Shown one piece after another: positions 54,302 through 64,000 of a stretch of DNA of 64,000 nucleotides. The notes beneath the pieces were generated by a model that ran no database searches, was not told where the DNA came from, and saw nothing but the letters and a program-made list of their open reading frames with translations. Each line of letters starts with the position of its first letter. Position 1 is the first letter of the stretch. Source of the stretch: a bacterium (GTDB taxonomy: Bacteria > Desulfobacterota > Deferrisomatia > Deferrisomatales > Deferrisomataceae); contig JALUTY010000107.1 in assembly GCA_027021615.1 (NCBI GenBank), positions 1 to 64,000 on the forward strand. Direction: 5' to 3'. The translations under genes and the position numbers were made by a program.

Positions 54302-54442
54302 ATGGCAAAGACCCCCAAGCCCCGCCGCCCGGAACCCCCATCCCTGGAGGAGAAGCTGGGCCAGGTCTGGGGCGGGCTGTTCGTGCTGCTGGTGCTCACA
54401 TTGGTGGTGGTGCTGGTCGGAAAGGCCTGTCTCTTCGAGTGA
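54302..54442 (+). CDS. 46-aa single-pass membrane protein
   Basis: The frame gives MAKTPKPRRPEPPSLEEKLG, then a hydrophobic helix (LFVLLVLTLVVVLVGKACLF). GGAGG lies 7 nt before the ATG, and it starts 11 nt after the aldolase gene. A basic N-terminus suggests the tail is outside or in the periplasm. It is probably the last gene of the AOR operon. Function is unknown; the ribosome site and helix support it as real. Confidence 0.65.
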   Translation: MAKTPKPRRPEPPSLEEKLGQVWGGLFVLLVLTLVVVLVGKACLFE

Positions 54443-54506
54443 TCCGAGCCCCTGGGAGCCCCCCTGGGGCCCCTGCGGGACGGACGAGGGGAGGAGGTCT
54501 TCCTGA

Positions 54507-54545
54507 CCCCGAGCCTCCCAGCCTCGCTAGCTTTCCAGCTTCCCA
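54507..54545 (+). repeat. Degenerate 8-9 bp repeat in the leader of the kinase gene
   Basis: The sequence CCTCCCAG, CCTCGCTAG, CTTTCCAG, CTTCCCAG lies directly before the start codon at 54549. It is the same kind of short imperfect tandem leader as upstream of glmS, but with a different unit. Confidence 0.65.
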
Positions 54546-54548
54546 GCC

Positions 54549-56174
54549 GTGAAGGCCATGGACTTCGAAGCCGTGACCGCGGCCCTGTGCCGCCCCGATG
54601 CGTACCCCCATCCGTGCCGCGACGTGGTGATGCGGCAGACCCACATTTCGGCCGTGTTCCTGGCCGGCCCCTACGTCTACAAGATCAAAAAACCCCGGGA
54701 CCTGGGGTTCCTGGACTTCACCACCCTGGAGCGGCGGCGGCACTTCTGCGAGGAGGAGGTCCGGCTGAACCGGCGCCTGGCGCCGGGGGTGTACCTGGGC
54801 GTGGTCCCGGTCACCGTGCGGGCCGGCCGGGTGCGGGTGGACGGGGAGGGCGAGGTGGTGGAGTGGGCCGTGTGGATGCGGCGCCTGCCCGAGTGGGCCA
54901 CCCTTTTGCGGCGGCTGGAGGCCGGGGCCGAGGGGCCCGAGGACCTGGAGGCCTTGGCGGCGTTCCTGGCACGGTTCCACGCCGGGGCCGATCGGGGTCC
55001 CCACACGGCCCGGTACGGCCGAAGCGCGGTGGTGGCCCGCAACGCCCTGGAGAACTTCGAGCAGACCGGGGGGCACCGGGGCACCACGGTGTCGGACGAG
55101 GTGTACGACCGCGTCCTCCGGCGGACCCGGGAGGCGCTGGAGGCCCTGGGGCCGCGGATCGACGACCGGGCCCGGCGGGGCGTTCCCTGCGACACCCACG
55201 GCGACCTGCACCTGGACCACGTGTACGACTTTCCGCGCCGGCCGCCCGACCGGCGGTGGGTGGTGGTGGACTGCATCGAGTTCAACGAGCGGTTCCGGTA
55301 CGCCGACCCCGTGGCGGACGCGGCGTTCCTGGCCATGGACCTGGCGTTCCGGGGCCGCAGGGACCTGGCCGGCCGGTTCCGACGGGCCTACGCGGCCGCC
55401 GCGGCAGACCCGGAGGGCGAGGCCCTGTTCCCGTTCTACGCCGCCTACCGGGCGTGCGTGCGGGCCAAGGTGGAGGGGTTCGCGGCGCTGGAGCCCGAGG
55501 TGCCCGCCGACCAGCGGGCCCTGGCCCTGGCCTCGGCCCGGGCCCACTGGCTGGTGGCCTTGGACGAGCTGGAGCCGCCGGAGCGGCGGCCCGCCCTGCT
55601 GGGGGTGGCCGGCCTGCCGGGGAGCGGGAAGTCCACCCTGGCCCGGGGCCTGGCCGAGCGGGCGGGGTTCTGGGTCATCGACACGGACCGGGTTCGCAAG
55701 GAGCTGGCCGGTTTCGATCCGGAGGAGTCGGCCGCGGCCCCGTTCGGCCGGGGCATCTACACGGCCGAGTGGACCGAGCGGACCTACCGGGAGGTGTTCC
55801 GGCGGGCCTGTGAGGGCCTGTTTCGGGGCCGGCGGGTGCTGGTGGACGCGTCGTTCCGCGAGGCCCGGTGGCGCCGGGAGCTGGCGGCCGTGGCCCGGTC
55901 GTGGGGGGTGCGGTGCGGCCTGATCGGGTGCCGGGCCTCCGAGGCGGAGATCCGGCGGCGGCTGTCGAAGCCCCGCAGGGGGCCGTCGGACGCGGGATGG
56001 GAGGTGTTCCGCCGGGCCCGCCGGGCGTGGGAGCCCCGGGCCGAGGGCGAGCCGGCCCAGACCTGGGTGTCCACCGACGGCCCCAAGGGCCGGGCCCTGG
56101 AGGAGGCCCTGGGGTTCCTGCGAACCTTGGGGCTCGCAGGGGGGGCCGGGGATCCCCCGGCTGGAGCGTCTTGA
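54549..56174 (+). CDS. Fused aminoglycoside-phosphotransferase-like and P-loop kinase protein
   Basis: The 541-aa protein has an N-terminal kinase-like domain of the APH/choline-kinase fold (ALCRPDAYPHPCRDVVMRQT; catalytic CDTHGDLHLDHVY at about 210; VVDCIEFNERFRYADPVAD). A C-terminal AAA/gluconate-kinase-like P-loop domain has GLPGSGKSTLARGLAE (about 360). This fusion is widespread in proteobacteria, and its substrate is not known; antibiotic resistance should not be assumed. The start is GTG at 54549 or ATG at 54558. tRNA-Phe follows after 42 nt. Confidence 0.9.
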   Translation: MKAMDFEAVTAALCRPDAYPHPCRDVVMRQTHISAVFLAGPYVYKIKKPRDLGFLDFTTLERRRHFCEEEVRLNRRLAPGVYLGVVPVTVRAGRVRVDGEGEVVEWAVWMRRLPEWATLLRRLEAGAEGPEDLEALAAFLARFHAGADRGPHTARYGRSAVVARNALENFEQTGGHRGTTVSDEVYDRVLRRTREALEALGPRIDDRARRGVPCDTHGDLHLDHVYDFPRRPPDRRWVVVDCIEFNERFRYADPVADAAFLAMDLAFRGRRDLAGRFRRAYAAAAADPEGEALFPFYAAYRACVRAKVEGFAALEPEVPADQRALALASARAHWLVALDELEPPERRPALLGVAGLPGSGKSTLARGLAERAGFWVIDTDRVRKELAGFDPEESAAAPFGRGIYTAEWTERTYREVFRRACEGLFRGRRVLVDASFREARWRRELAAVARSWGVRCGLIGCRASEAEIRRRLSKPRRGPSDAGWEVFRRARRAWEPRAEGEPAQTWVSTDGPKGRALEEALGFLRTLGLAGGAGDPPAGAS

Positions 56175-56216
56175 CAGGGGGGAAACGGCCGGGGTAATCT
56201 CCGCAGCCTCGGAAGG

Positions 56217-56292
56217 GCCCAGGTAGCTCAGTCGGTAGAGCAGGGGACTGAAAATCCCCGTGTCGGTGGTTCGATTCCGCCCCTGGGCACCA
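56217..56292 (+). tRNA. tRNA-Phe (anticodon GAA)
   Basis: A full cloverleaf of 76 nt: acceptor GCCCAGG pairs with CCTGGGC, D-arm AGCTCAGTCGGTAGAGC, anticodon loop CTGAAAA with GAA, T-arm GGTTCGATTCC and discriminator A, with CCA encoded. It lies between the kinase gene and ispE. Confidence 0.97.
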
Positions 56293-56357
56293 TGCGCCGC
56301 GAGAAGGGCTTGGGTCGCGAACCCAGGCCCTTTTCCTTTGACGGAGCCGCGAGAGCC

Positions 56358-57236
56358 ATGCCCCAGCTGCCCCTGTGGGCGCCCGCCAAAGTGAACCTCT
56401 ACCTCGAGGTGCTCGGCCGACGGCCCGACGGGTACCACGACCTGCGCATGCTGATGGCGCCGGTGTCGTGGTTCGACCGGCTCGTGCTCACGCCCCTGGC
56501 CGAGCCCGGCCGGGTCCAGGTGGAGGGCGGGGGCCCGGAGGGCGACGAGAACCTCTGCGCCCGGGCCGCGCGGTACTACCTGCGGGCCACCGGGGTGAGG
56601 GCCGGGATCCGGATCTCCCTGGACAAGCGCATCCCGGCCGGGGCGGGGCTGGGAGGCGGGTCGAGCGATGCGGCGGCCGTCGTGCTGGGCATGGAGCGGC
56701 TGTTCGGCCGCACCCTGTCCGAAACGGCCCGGAGGGAGGCCGCCTTTCGGGTGGGCGCGGACGTGCCGTTCTTCTTCGCGGCCGGCCCGGCCTGGGTCGA
56801 GGGGGTGGGCGAGCGGGTCCGGCCCGTGGCCCAGGCCGAGCCCCTGTGGCTGGTGGTGGTGTGGCCCGGCGTAAATCTTTCGACGGCCCGCGTGTTTTCG
56901 GGCTTTGCCGGGGGCTTGACTTCCCCGGGGCCGCCCCCTAGGATAGCGCAGTTCAATTTCCGGGGGGTCCGGGCACAGGTGCGCAACGACCTGGAGCCGT
57001 CCGCCCGGGCCGAGTGCCCGGAGGTGGCCGAGGCCGTGGAGGCCCTCCGCGGAGCCGGAGCGGCAGCGGCCGCCATGACCGGGTCCGGGTCCGCGGCCTT
57101 CGGCCTGTACCCTGACCGGGGGGCTGCGGAGGCCGGCCTCGCCCGGCTCGGGCCCCGGGCCCGGGAGCGGGGGTGGACGGCACGGGTGGTGCGAACCCTG
57201 GGCCCGGGGGAGTTCCCGTTCCAGGACAGAAGCTAA
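56358..57236 (+). CDS. ispE: 4-diphosphocytidyl-2-C-methyl-D-erythritol kinase
   Basis: IspE phosphorylates CDP-methylerythritol in the MEP isoprenoid pathway. The 292-aa GHMP kinase has APAKVNLYLEVLGRRPDGYH at the start, the ATP loop PAGAGLGGGSSDAAA and the C-terminal AAAMTGSGSAAFG. I chose the ATG at 56358 because it starts the domain; an ATG at 56292 lies in the tRNA CCA end and would add 22 unrelated residues. tRNA-Gln follows after 11 nt. Confidence 0.95.
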   Translation: MPQLPLWAPAKVNLYLEVLGRRPDGYHDLRMLMAPVSWFDRLVLTPLAEPGRVQVEGGGPEGDENLCARAARYYLRATGVRAGIRISLDKRIPAGAGLGGGSSDAAAVVLGMERLFGRTLSETARREAAFRVGADVPFFFAAGPAWVEGVGERVRPVAQAEPLWLVVVWPGVNLSTARVFSGFAGGLTSPGPPPRIAQFNFRGVRAQVRNDLEPSARAECPEVAEAVEALRGAGAAAAAMTGSGSAAFGLYPDRGAAEAGLARLGPRARERGWTARVVRTLGPGEFPFQDRS

Positions 57237-57247
57237 CCGGTTCGTGT

Positions 57248-57322
57248 TGGGGCGTCGCCAAGAGGTAAGGCACCGGATTTTGATTCCGGCATTCGCAGGT
57301 TCGAATCCTGCCGCCCCAGCCA
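57248..57322 (+). tRNA. tRNA-Gln (anticodon TTG)
   Basis: Cloverleaf of 75 nt: acceptor TGGGGCG pairs with CGCCCCA, anticodon loop TTTTGAT with TTG, T-arm AGGTTCGAATCCT and discriminator G, with CCA encoded. It resembles E. coli tRNA-Gln closely. It lies between ispE and prs, a common arrangement in deltaproteobacteria. Confidence 0.97.
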
Positions 57323-57376
57323 GACCCCAGACTCCCGGCGGCTCCCCGGCCGACCGGGTCTTTCGTCGATATCCCA

Positions 57377-58318
57377 ATGCATAACGTTCGAGTGTTCACA
57401 GGCAATGCCAACCGCCCGTTGGCCGAGGCGATCTGCCGCCGGCTGGGCCTGCCCCTGGGCCGGGCCGTGGTGCGCCGGTTCAGCGACGGCGAGGTGGCGG
57501 TGGAGGTGGAGGAGAGCGTCCGGGGGTGGGACGTGTTCGTGGTGCAGCCCACCTGCCCGCCGGTCAACGACCACCTGATGGAGCTCCTGGTGATGATGGA
57601 TGCTTTGAAGCGCGCGAGCGCCAACTCCATCTCGGTGGTGATGCCCTACTACGGGTACGCCCGCCAGGACCGGAAGGTGAACCCCCGGGTGCCGATCACG
57701 GCCAAGCTGGTGGCCGACCTGGTCACCGTGGCCGGGGCCGACCGGATCCTCACCGTGGACCTCCACGCCGGCCAGATCCAGGGGTTCTTCGACATTCCCG
57801 TGGACAACCTCTACGCTACCCCGGTGCTGCTCGAGGAGTTCCGGCGGCGGCTCCCCGGCGACGACCTGGTGGTAGTGAGCCCCGACGCCGGCGGGGTGGA
57901 GCGGGCCCGGGCGTTCGCCAAGCGCCTGGACGCGGGCCTGGCCATCATCGACAAGCGTCGGGAGAAGGCCAACGTGAGCGAGGTCATGCACATCATCGGC
58001 GACGTGCAGGACCGCGACGCCCTGCTGCTGGACGACATGATCGACACCGCCGGCACCCTGACCAACGCGGCCCGGGCCCTGAAGAAGAACGGGGCCCGCC
58101 GGGTGTTTGCGGCCGCGACCCATCCGGTGCTGTCGGGCCCGGCGGTGGACCGCATCGTGGACTCCCCCCTGGAGCAGGTGGTGGTGACCGACACGATCCC
58201 CCTGAGCGCCAAGGCCCGGGAGAGCGGCAAGATCCACGCCGTCACCGTGGCCGGACTGCTGGCCGAGGCGATCCGGCGGATCACCGAATGCGGGTCGGTC
58301 AGCTCCCTTTTCGTCTGA
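57377..58318 (+). CDS. prs: Ribose-phosphate pyrophosphokinase (PRPP synthetase)
   Basis: Prs makes PRPP from ribose-5-phosphate and ATP for nucleotide synthesis. The 313-aa protein has [20 protein letters not shown] at the start, the PRPP-binding segment [17 protein letters not shown] and the signature [18 protein letters not shown]. It lies directly downstream of tRNA-Gln and upstream of rplY, the usual ispE-prs-rplY-pth order in related bacteria. Confidence 0.98.
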   Translation: MHNVRVFTGNANRPLAEAICRRLGLPLGRAVVRRFSDGEVAVEVEESVRGWDVFVVQPTCPPVNDHLMELLVMMDALKRASANSISVVMPYYGYARQDRKVNPRVPITAKLVADLVTVAGADRILTVDLHAGQIQGFFDIPVDNLYATPVLLEEFRRRLPGDDLVVVSPDAGGVERARAFAKRLDAGLAIIDKRREKANVSEVMHIIGDVQDRDALLLDDMIDTAGTLTNAARALKKNGARRVFAAATHPVLSGPAVDRIVDSPLEQVVVTDTIPLSAKARESGKIHAVTVAGLLAEAIRRITECGSVSSLFV

Positions 58319-58353
58319 TTCCGAAGACGTTCCCTTGGAAAGGAAGAAGAGCC

Positions 58354-58968
58354 ATGCATGCCGAAGTCGAGTTCTCCGTGGAGATTAAGGAAGGGGTCGG
58401 CAAGGGCGCGGCCCGCAAGGCCCGGGCCGCCGGCCGAACCCCCGGGGTGGTGTACGGGCCGGAGTTCGCCCCCCGGATGGTGACGTTTCGTGAGCAGGAT
58501 CTGGTGCGGGCCCTGAACACCCCGGCCCAGCGCAACGTGTTCCTCCGGCTGAAGAGCGGCGACCCCGATCTGGAGGGGATCCGGGTGATCGTGAAGGACC
58601 TGCAGGTGGACCCTGTGAAGCGGCGGTTCATCCACGCCGACTTCTACAAGCTGGACCCGAGCCGGACCATCTACGCCACCCTCCCGGTCCACGTCGAGGG
58701 CACGGCCATCGGCGTGAAGCTGGGCGGCATCCTCCAGATCGTGCGCCGGGAGGTGCGGGTGGCCTGCAAGCCCGACGACCTGCCCGACGCCATCGTGGTG
58801 GATGTGACCGAGCTGAAGCCCGGCGAGTCGGTGCACGTGGGAGACCTCAAGCCCCCCGAGGGGGTTCGGATCCTCACCAGCCCCGAGCTCGCGGTGTGCG
58901 TGGTGGTAGCGCCCACCGGGTACGAGGAGGGCGGCGAGGAGGCCGAGGAGGAAGAGGCCGAGGCCTAA
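58354..58968 (+). CDS. rplY: 50S ribosomal protein L25/general stress protein Ctc
   Basis: L25 (Ctc form) binds 5S rRNA in the large subunit. The 204-aa protein has the L25 domain (ARKARAAGRTPGVVYGPEFA; VIVKDLQVDPVKRRFIHADF), a C-terminal TL5/Ctc beta domain (GVKLGGILQIVRREVRVAC) and an acidic tail (EEGGEEAEEEEAEA). GGAA and AGGAAGAAG lie before the ATG. It is between prs and pth, as expected. Confidence 0.97.
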   Translation: MHAEVEFSVEIKEGVGKGAARKARAAGRTPGVVYGPEFAPRMVTFREQDLVRALNTPAQRNVFLRLKSGDPDLEGIRVIVKDLQVDPVKRRFIHADFYKLDPSRTIYATLPVHVEGTAIGVKLGGILQIVRREVRVACKPDDLPDAIVVDVTELKPGESVHVGDLKPPEGVRILTSPELAVCVVVAPTGYEEGGEEAEEEEAEA

Positions 58969-59247
58969 ACGGCACCCAGAGTGGGTGCGTTCCTTTGGAG
59001 GTGGGGCAAGGGATCCACCTCCGGCCGGGCGCGAAGCCAGAAACTGAGATTCACCGTGCGGGCGCGGGGCATGGGAGCAGGGTTCATCGCGATGCCGTGT
59101 AGTGAGCACCGTTTCGCGGTCCGCACGTCAGGAGGCGCCGCGCGGCGAGCGAAGAGGCCGCGCCCGGCTCTCCGGCGGGCCCCTTGCCTCCCGATCCCGA
59201 AGGTGAGCGCGCCCGTCCGGTCGCCGGGCTGACGGTACGGGGCGGAC
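58969..59247 (+). repeat. Dispersed intergenic repeat copy upstream of pth
   Basis: No gene is seen. The section 59027-59195 resembles 50396-50575: GGGCGCGAAGCCAGAAACTG, GAGATTCACCGTGCGGGCG, GGGCATGGGAGCAGGGTTCA and CGCCGCGCGGCGAGCGAAGA occur in the same order as in the folK leader, with many substitutions (perhaps 65-70% identity). Both copies point toward the following gene. Confidence 0.7.
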
Positions 59248-59814
59248 ATGGCGCCTTTTCTGGTGGTGGGGCTCGGCAACCCCGGGCCCGAGTACGAGGC
59301 CACCCGGCACAACATCGGGTTCCAGGTGGTGGACGAGGTGGCCGGTCGCGTCCGGGCCGGCCGATGGCGCGATACCTGCCGGGCCCGGGTGGCCGAGGGG
59401 CGGTGGGCCGGCACGCCGGTGTGGTTGGCCAAGCCCCAGACCTACATGAACCGAAGCGGGGAGGCGGTGGGCCGGCTCCTGGACAAGGTGGGGTTGGAGC
59501 CCGACCGTCTCGTGGTGGTGCACGACGACCTGGATCTGCCGTTCGGCACGATCCGGATCCGGGTGAAGGGGGGACACGGGGGCCACAACGGCATCCGCTC
59601 GATCCTGGCCGTGCTGGGAACCGGCGAGTTCATCCGGGTGAAGGTGGGGATCGGCCGGCCGGAGGGGAAGGGGGACGTGGTGGACTACGTTCTGAGCCCC
59701 TTCACGGGCGACGAGGCCGTGGAGATTCCGGCGATTCGGGAGCGCGCCGCCGACGCCGTTTGCCATATCGTTGGGGAAGGGCCTGTCCGGGCCATGAACC
59801 GGTTTCACACCTAA
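59248..59814 (+). CDS. pth: Peptidyl-tRNA hydrolase
   Basis: Pth recycles peptidyl-tRNAs dropped from ribosomes. The 188-aa protein has VVGLGNPGPEYEATRHNIGF (catalytic His20 region), KPQTYMNRSGEAV, VVVHDDLDLPFGTIRIR and GGHGGHNGIRSI, all characteristic. The start is at 59248. It lies 280 nt after rplY because of the inserted repeat, and is followed after 24 nt by hppA. Confidence 0.98.
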   Translation: MAPFLVVGLGNPGPEYEATRHNIGFQVVDEVAGRVRAGRWRDTCRARVAEGRWAGTPVWLAKPQTYMNRSGEAVGRLLDKVGLEPDRLVVVHDDLDLPFGTIRIRVKGGHGGHNGIRSILAVLGTGEFIRVKVGIGRPEGKGDVVDYVLSPFTGDEAVEIPAIRERAADAVCHIVGEGPVRAMNRFHT

Positions 59815-59838
59815 CTCTTTTTCGGAAGGGAGGGAAAC

Positions 59839-61836
<1,998 letters not shown>

Positions 61837-61869
61837 AGCGGCCGGAACCGGGTCGAACAACCGATGAGA

Positions 61870-61898
61870 GCCGGCCCCGCAAGGGGCCGGCTTTTTTT
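61870..61898 (+). terminator. Rho-independent terminator of hppA
   Basis: GCCGGCCCC (61870-61878) and GGGGCCGGC (61883-61891) form a perfect 9-bp stem with a GCAA loop, followed by seven T. Confidence 0.95.
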
Positions 61899-61930
61899 GC
61901 CCCACCCCGGGAAAAAGTCGCCGAAATCGG

Positions 61931-62118
61931 TTGACGGCTGCATAACGCGATTTTATTATTGGGCCCTCACGGGACCACGCCGGGAGGCGTGGTCCTGGGC
62001 GCCGATCCGGATGCTCGGAGGGCGCGGCCGGAAACCCGCGAGGAGACGCCGGCCGGCGCGTTTTGGAAAAGCTGGGGTGTGTTTTGCTCTTGACCCTCTG
62101 TGGGGCCGCGGGTAGAAT
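61931..62118 (+). promoter_or_regulatory. Two sigma70-type promoters with an intervening hairpin upstream of iclR
   Basis: P1 is TTGACG (61931-61936), 17 nt, TATTAT (61954-61959). P2 is TTGACC (62090-62095), 17 nt, TAGAAT (62113-62118), 66 nt before the GTG start of the regulator. Between them GGGACCACGC and GCGTGGTCC (about 61970-61996) form a stable hairpin at the 5' end of the P1 transcript. It has no U-tract and may be an operator or RNA control element. Confidence 0.65.
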
Positions 62119-62183
62119 GAACGGCCTTTCACAAGCGAGAAACCCTTTCACGGCCCCTGCGGGGGGCAGGCACAGGGATTCCG

Positions 62184-62978
62184 GTGGCTAGGAGAAAAAA
62201 GTCCAGTTACATCATTCAGTCGGTGACCAACGCCCTCGATTTGCTAGAGGAGTTCCGGGGTGAGGAGACGGAGCTCGGGGTGACCGAGCTGTCCAAGCGG
62301 CTCGGTCTCCATAAAAACAACGTGTTTCGGCTCCTTGCCACCCTGGAGAGCCGGGGGTACATCGAGCAGAACAAGGTCACGGGCAACTACCGCCTGGGCC
62401 TGAAGGTTCTCGAGCTGGGGCAGGTGTTCATCAAGCACATGGGGCTGCTGAAGATGGCCCGGCCCATCCTCGAGGAGATCGTGGAGAAGTGCAACGAGAC
62501 CTCGTACCTGGGCCTGATCCGGGACGACCGCGTGGTGTACGTGGACGTGGTGGAGGCCCGGCAGCCGGTGCGGGTGATCAGCCGGGTGGGGGTGGGGCTG
62601 CCCGTGTACTGCTCGGCCGTGGGCAAGGCCCAGATCGCGTTCGAGTCGGCCGACGAGGTGGAGCGGATCCTGAGCGAGACGCCGATGAAGCGCTACACCC
62701 GCAACACCATCACCGACAAGGACGAGCTCCTTCGACAGCTGGAGGCGATCCGAGGGCAGGGCTACGCCATCGACGACGAGGAGTTTGATGAGGGCATCCG
62801 GTGCGTGGGGGTGCCCGTGCGGGACTACACCCGACGGGTGGTGGCGGGCATCTCGATCTCCGGCCCGGCGTATCGGTTCACGGACGAGCGGCTTCAGGAG
62901 GAACTGATCCCCCTGGCGGTGGACGCCGGGAAGAAGCTCTCGGCCCGCCTGGGTTTCGACGTGGGCCAAGGCGCGTAG
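62184..62978 (+). CDS. IclR-family transcriptional regulator
   Basis: The 264-aa protein has an N-terminal winged helix (IIQSVTNALDLLEEFRG; VTELSKRLGLHKNNVFRLLA) and the C-terminal IclR effector domain (GLPVYCSAVGKAQIAFES; GIRCVGVPVRDYTRRVVAGI). The start is GTG at 62184, fitting promoter P2. IclR proteins regulate carbon or aromatic catabolism; the target here is not visible because no enzyme gene is adjacent. A terminator follows at 63007. Confidence 0.95.
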   Translation: MARRKKSSYIIQSVTNALDLLEEFRGEETELGVTELSKRLGLHKNNVFRLLATLESRGYIEQNKVTGNYRLGLKVLELGQVFIKHMGLLKMARPILEEIVEKCNETSYLGLIRDDRVVYVDVVEARQPVRVISRVGVGLPVYCSAVGKAQIAFESADEVERILSETPMKRYTRNTITDKDELLRQLEAIRGQGYAIDDEEFDEGIRCVGVPVRDYTRRVVAGISISGPAYRFTDERLQEELIPLAVDAGKKLSARLGFDVGQGA

Positions 62979-63006
62979 ACCCCTGCCCCGTCTCGGTTTG
63001 GATCGG

Positions 63007-63031
63007 ACCCGCCCTCTGGGGCGGGTTTTTT
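63007..63031 (+). terminator. Rho-independent terminator of iclR
   Basis: ACCCGCC (63007-63013) pairs with GGCGGGT (63020-63026), followed by a run of six T. Confidence 0.9.
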
Positions 63032-63047
63032 GCGGCCGACTTCTTTA

Positions 63048-63058
63048 TTTAGGCTAAA
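63048..63058. promoter_or_regulatory. Palindromic candidate operator upstream of the XRE-cupin gene
   Basis: TTTAGGCTAAA is a perfect 5-1-5 palindrome, and a half-copy AAGGCTAAAAG follows at about 63070-63080, 20 nt later. Spacing of about two helical turns fits a dimeric repressor binding both. It lies about 100 nt before the regulator start, so autoregulation is plausible. Confidence 0.5.
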
Positions 63059-63163
63059 GTATTTTGAGTAAGGCTAAAAGCGCTTGACCCGCTTGGAGTC
63101 GCCCCATAGAATGCGGTGACTTTTTGGTCTCTACCCCGTGTCCTGTGCAGGAGTCGAACCGCC

Positions 63164-63844
63164 TTGGCCGACGAGACCGCCGATTCCCGACCCACCTCGG
63201 CACCGGGCCAGGCACCCGCTCGAAGCCGGGGCCGGCGGTCCCGCCGCCGGGTGGCCGGCTCCGACACCGGGGCCGAAGAGTTCAACATCGGCAACAAGAT
63301 CAAGGCGCTGCGCCTCAGCCGCCGGAAAACCTTGCAGGAGGTGGCCGACGAGACGGGGTTCAGCCCGGCCCTGATCTCCCAGATCGAGAACAACAACGTC
63401 TCCCCCCCCATCGCCACGCTGTCGCGGATCGCCAAGGTCCTGGGCGTCTCGATGGGGTACTTCTTTCGGGATGAGGGACCCGAGCACGCCTACGAGGTCC
63501 TGCGGCGGGAGGAGCGGCCGGTGGTCACCCGGGTCATCTCCCGCACCGGCGGGAGCCACGGGTACGTGTATCAGGCGCTGACCCACCGCAAGCGCGACAA
63601 GATCATGGAGCCGTTCCTCCTGTACGTGGACCCGGGGACCCGGGAGGACGAGACCCAGTACAGCCATGAGGGGGAGGAGTTCCTGTTGATGCTCGAGGGG
63701 GAGGCCGAGCTCCTCCTGGAGGACCAGCGGATCGTCCTGCGGGAGGGGGACTGCGTGTACTTCGAGTCCCACCTGCGCCACCGCCTGCTGGCCAAGGGCG
63801 ACCAGGGCGCCCGGGTGCTGGCGGTGCTCGCGAAGCGCCATTGA
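63164..63844 (+). CDS. XRE-family regulator with C-terminal cupin sensor domain
   Basis: The 226-aa protein has a basic leader, a helix-turn-helix (IKALRLSRRKTLQEVADETG; FSPALISQIENNNVSPPIAT) and a cupin domain (EEFLLMLEGEAELLLEDQRI; GDCVYFESHLRHRLLAKGDQ). Such regulators (PuuR, SutR-like) sense small metabolites. I chose TTG at 63164, preceded by GGAG; a GTG at 63116 would add 16 residues. The likely operator is at 63048. Confidence 0.88.
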   Translation: MADETADSRPTSAPGQAPARSRGRRSRRRVAGSDTGAEEFNIGNKIKALRLSRRKTLQEVADETGFSPALISQIENNNVSPPIATLSRIAKVLGVSMGYFFRDEGPEHAYEVLRREERPVVTRVISRTGGSHGYVYQALTHRKRDKIMEPFLLYVDPGTREDETQYSHEGEEFLLMLEGEAELLLEDQRIVLREGDCVYFESHLRHRLLAKGDQGARVLAVLAKRH

Positions 63845-64000
63845 CGCGGTCGGGGAGACGCCTTCAGCCCCGATCTAGACACTAGAAACTAGAGACCAGA
63901 ACCTAGAGAAATTCCTGGGATCTCGGCCCGTTAGGGGGCGGGCGCTCCACCAGCCCCCATGCCCCCGAGCTTTGGCGCGGTTCGAGAGCCGCCTAGCTGC
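63845..64000 (+). repeat. Intergenic repeat-family copy at the right window edge
   Basis: TCTAGACACTAGAAACTAGA followed by GACCAGAACCTAGAGAAA (about 63875-63912) resembles 44151-44171. GCTCCACCAGCCCCCATGCC (about 63948-63967) and GGCGCGGTTCGAGAGCCGCC (63975-63994) resemble the folK leader at 50349-50370 and 50585-50604. By analogy a gene start may lie just beyond the window. Confidence 0.65.

Noticed and set aside
54549-56174. Aminoglycoside resistance gene
   Set aside because: The APH-like domain is fused to a P-loop kinase in a common housekeeping-type fusion; resistance is not indicated.

Overview
The window is GC-rich DNA of the kind seen in anaerobic, metal- or sulfur-respiring Deltaproteobacteria (Desulfobacterota/Desulfuromonadia in the wide sense). 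Pointers are a 15-haem c-type cytochrome, a rubredoxin/flavodiiron pair, a tungsten-type aldehyde:ferredoxin oxidoreductase, a TRAP transporter with a GlcD-like oxidase, a membrane pyrophosphatase, PilT and a multi-PAS hybrid kinase. A Deferrisoma-like genus would fit, but that is a guess from gene content.

Positions 1-20457 are the inner part and one end of a Tn7-like transposon. On the minus strand lie tnsA, tnsB, tnsC and tnsD, followed by a second TniQ-family gene that runs off the left edge. The element's outer end is visible at 20457: tandem 20-bp TGTC-starting repeats stop exactly 24 nt beyond the glmS stop codon, which is the classical attTn7 position. Between tnsA and that end sits cargo: an XRE regulator, a decapitated IS1634-type transposase, an intact IS21-family element (9194-11987, with a CTCGC target duplication), a small zinc-ribbon membrane protein, a remnant of a DUF6079 phage-resistance ATPase, a complete type I restriction-modification set (hsdR-hsdM-hsdS), a DUF3644 protein and the tail of an SNF2 helicase. 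Tandem TnsD+TniQ is also the layout of some CRISPR-associated transposons, so the sequence just left of position 1 matters; no Cas gene or array is visible here.

Positions 20482-64000 are chromosomal. glmS and glmU lie next to an envelope-type operon (TPR protein, 15-haem cytochrome, retropepsin-like protease). Then come rubredoxin with a frameshifted flavodiiron gene, two candidate structured RNAs, a dctPQM-glcD-uspA operon divergent from a FadR-type regulator, an acyl-CoA synthetase, dnaJ, a hybrid histidine kinase with pilT, a pseudouridine synthase operon, hpt, a redoxin/FMN-binding protein, a cation diffusion facilitator, dapA-dapB, folK, an aldehyde oxidoreductase cluster, tRNA-Phe, ispE, tRNA-Gln, prs, rplY, pth, hppA, an IclR regulator and an XRE-cupin regulator.

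A layer not explained by genes is a family of intergenic repeats. A leader cassette containing GACCGACGACC and CGACCGAAGTT lies in sense orientation just upstream of dnaJ, a rubredoxin-like gene, folK and a small membrane gene. Degenerate 7-9 bp tandem repeats lie in the leaders of glmS, folK and a kinase gene. A longer module of about 190 bp precedes both folK and pth, and another piece of the family runs off the right edge.
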